Positions 11,200 through 11,576 of a DNA stretch of 11,576 nucleotides are shown here, piece after piece. A model generated the notes under the pieces. It was not told where the DNA came from and made no database searches. It was given only the letters and a program-made list of their open reading frames with translations. Within the stretch, counting starts at the first letter, position 1; the number at the start of each line of letters is the position of its first letter. Both the position numbers and the translations under genes were made by a program. The stretch lies in the NCBI GenBank assembly GCA_002368575.1, contig DFEA01000035.1:1-11576 (forward strand), given 5' to 3'. The DNA comes from Lachnospiraceae bacterium UBA3814 (GTDB taxonomy: Bacteria; Bacillota; Clostridia; Lachnospirales; Lachnospiraceae).

Positions 11200-11576
11200 A
11201 TGAAGGAAAATGTTATCATCGTAAACTGTAAGGTGCCGAGTGAAGCATATCAGATACTGACTGAGCTTCGCCAGGATCACGACCAGAAGGGCTTTAAGGT
11301 TTCCCACGGAGCACTTGTGAAAAAGGAAGCCGGAAGCCTTTCTCTGAAGGATTATTTTATCTCCGGCGATGCGATAGGGGATAGTGGCCTGACCGGCGGG
11401 CTGATCGGGAGCCTTGCGGGTCTGCTGGCCGGTCCCCTGGGTGTTCTGCTTGGCGGAATTACCGGTCAGGCGATCGGCGATTCTATGGACATGGAAGAGC
11501 TGGAAAGCAAGGCCGGGATATTGGAAAAAGCAGGTGAAACGCTTGCAGACGGGGATACCGCCGTGCTGCTGTATGC
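11200..11576 (+). CDS. DUF1269-like glycine-rich membrane-associated protein (partial, 3' end outside)
   Basis: ATG 11200 follows GAAAGGAG (11184-11191) with suitable spacing, and the frame is open to the right edge, giving 125 residues. The N-terminal part is a small ferredoxin-like region (MKENVIIVNCKVPSEAYQIL, then FKVSHGALVKKE) and is followed by a glycine-rich hydrophobic hairpin (GLTGGLIGSLAGLLAGPLGV, LLGGITGQAIGDSMD). After this comes KAGETLADGDTAVLLYA. This order, a regulator-like strand region, a Gly-zipper membrane hairpin and a G-D-T-A-V-L strand, is typical of DUF1269-type proteins of unknown function. The Gly-rich hairpin probably inserts in or lies on the membrane. It appears intact as far as it is visible. 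Confidence 0.7.
   Translation, partial: MKENVIIVNCKVPSEAYQILTELRQDHDQKGFKVSHGALVKKEAGSLSLKDYFISGDAIGDSGLTGGLIGSLAGLLAGPLGVLLGGITGQAIGDSMDMEELESKAGILEKAGETLADGDTAVLLY

Noticed and set aside
1..11576. CRISPR array or insertion-sequence transposase
   Set aside because: The repeats seen are isolated pairs or triplets without regular spacing, and no transposase or integrase motif appears on either strand.

Overview
The window looks like an accessory or scarred stretch of a Gram-positive Firmicute chromosome, most likely Lachnospiraceae. This is inference from gene content: an FtsW/RodA-type protein with an N-terminal HAAS domain, relics of the AAA-ATPase-like/DUF1703 family, strong AGGAGG ribosome-binding sites and short U-tailed terminators. 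No rRNA, complete tRNA, CRISPR array, transposase or integrase gene is visible.

Left part (1-4070): the last codons of an upstream gene (possibly a PadR regulator) lead directly into a 466-aa HAAS-FtsW/RodA/SpoVE membrane protein. A near-consensus promoter then drives an Abi_2 (AbiD/F-like) HEPN protein, closed by two hairpins. After it come an unrecognised minus-strand ORF, about 480 bp of mostly non-coding DNA, and a compact RelB/RelE-ParE-type toxin-antitoxin operon. The Abi and toxin-antitoxin genes are AT-rich and look like acquired defence or stabilisation cargo.

Middle (4071-5376): about 1.3 kb without a convincing intact gene. It holds a 44-nt near-perfect palindrome next to a tRNA-like T-arm/3' end and a strong terminator, a short broken ORF with a good ribosome-binding site, a UUCG-loop terminator, a 127-bp element with 19-bp inverted ends, a degenerate copy of a repeated leader/terminator hairpin and one copy of a 41-bp repeat.

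Right part (5377-11576): two intact, GC-richer metabolic genes are present, a type-B carboxylesterase (5377-6984) and an amidohydrolase of the YtcJ/Amidohydro_3 type (8714-10369). Each is followed by the same 144-bp segment, consisting of a terminator plus the first codons of an AAA-ATPase-like gene, and both ATPase copies are broken. The first copy stops after 36 codons inside a tRNA-3'-end-like repeat and is followed by a relic resembling an HD-GYP C-terminus. The second has lost several internal blocks and runs into a relic of a second carboxylesterase. Between the two metabolic genes a minus-strand DUF3800 gene has its own promoter, with a short promoter-to-terminator unit (possible attenuator or small RNA) in front of its TTG start. 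The window ends in the 5' part of a glycine-rich DUF1269-like protein.

The two metabolic genes appear independent, each with its own terminator. The rest reads as a site where defence-type genes, gene fragments and short repeats have accumulated, apparently by repeated insertion and deletion.
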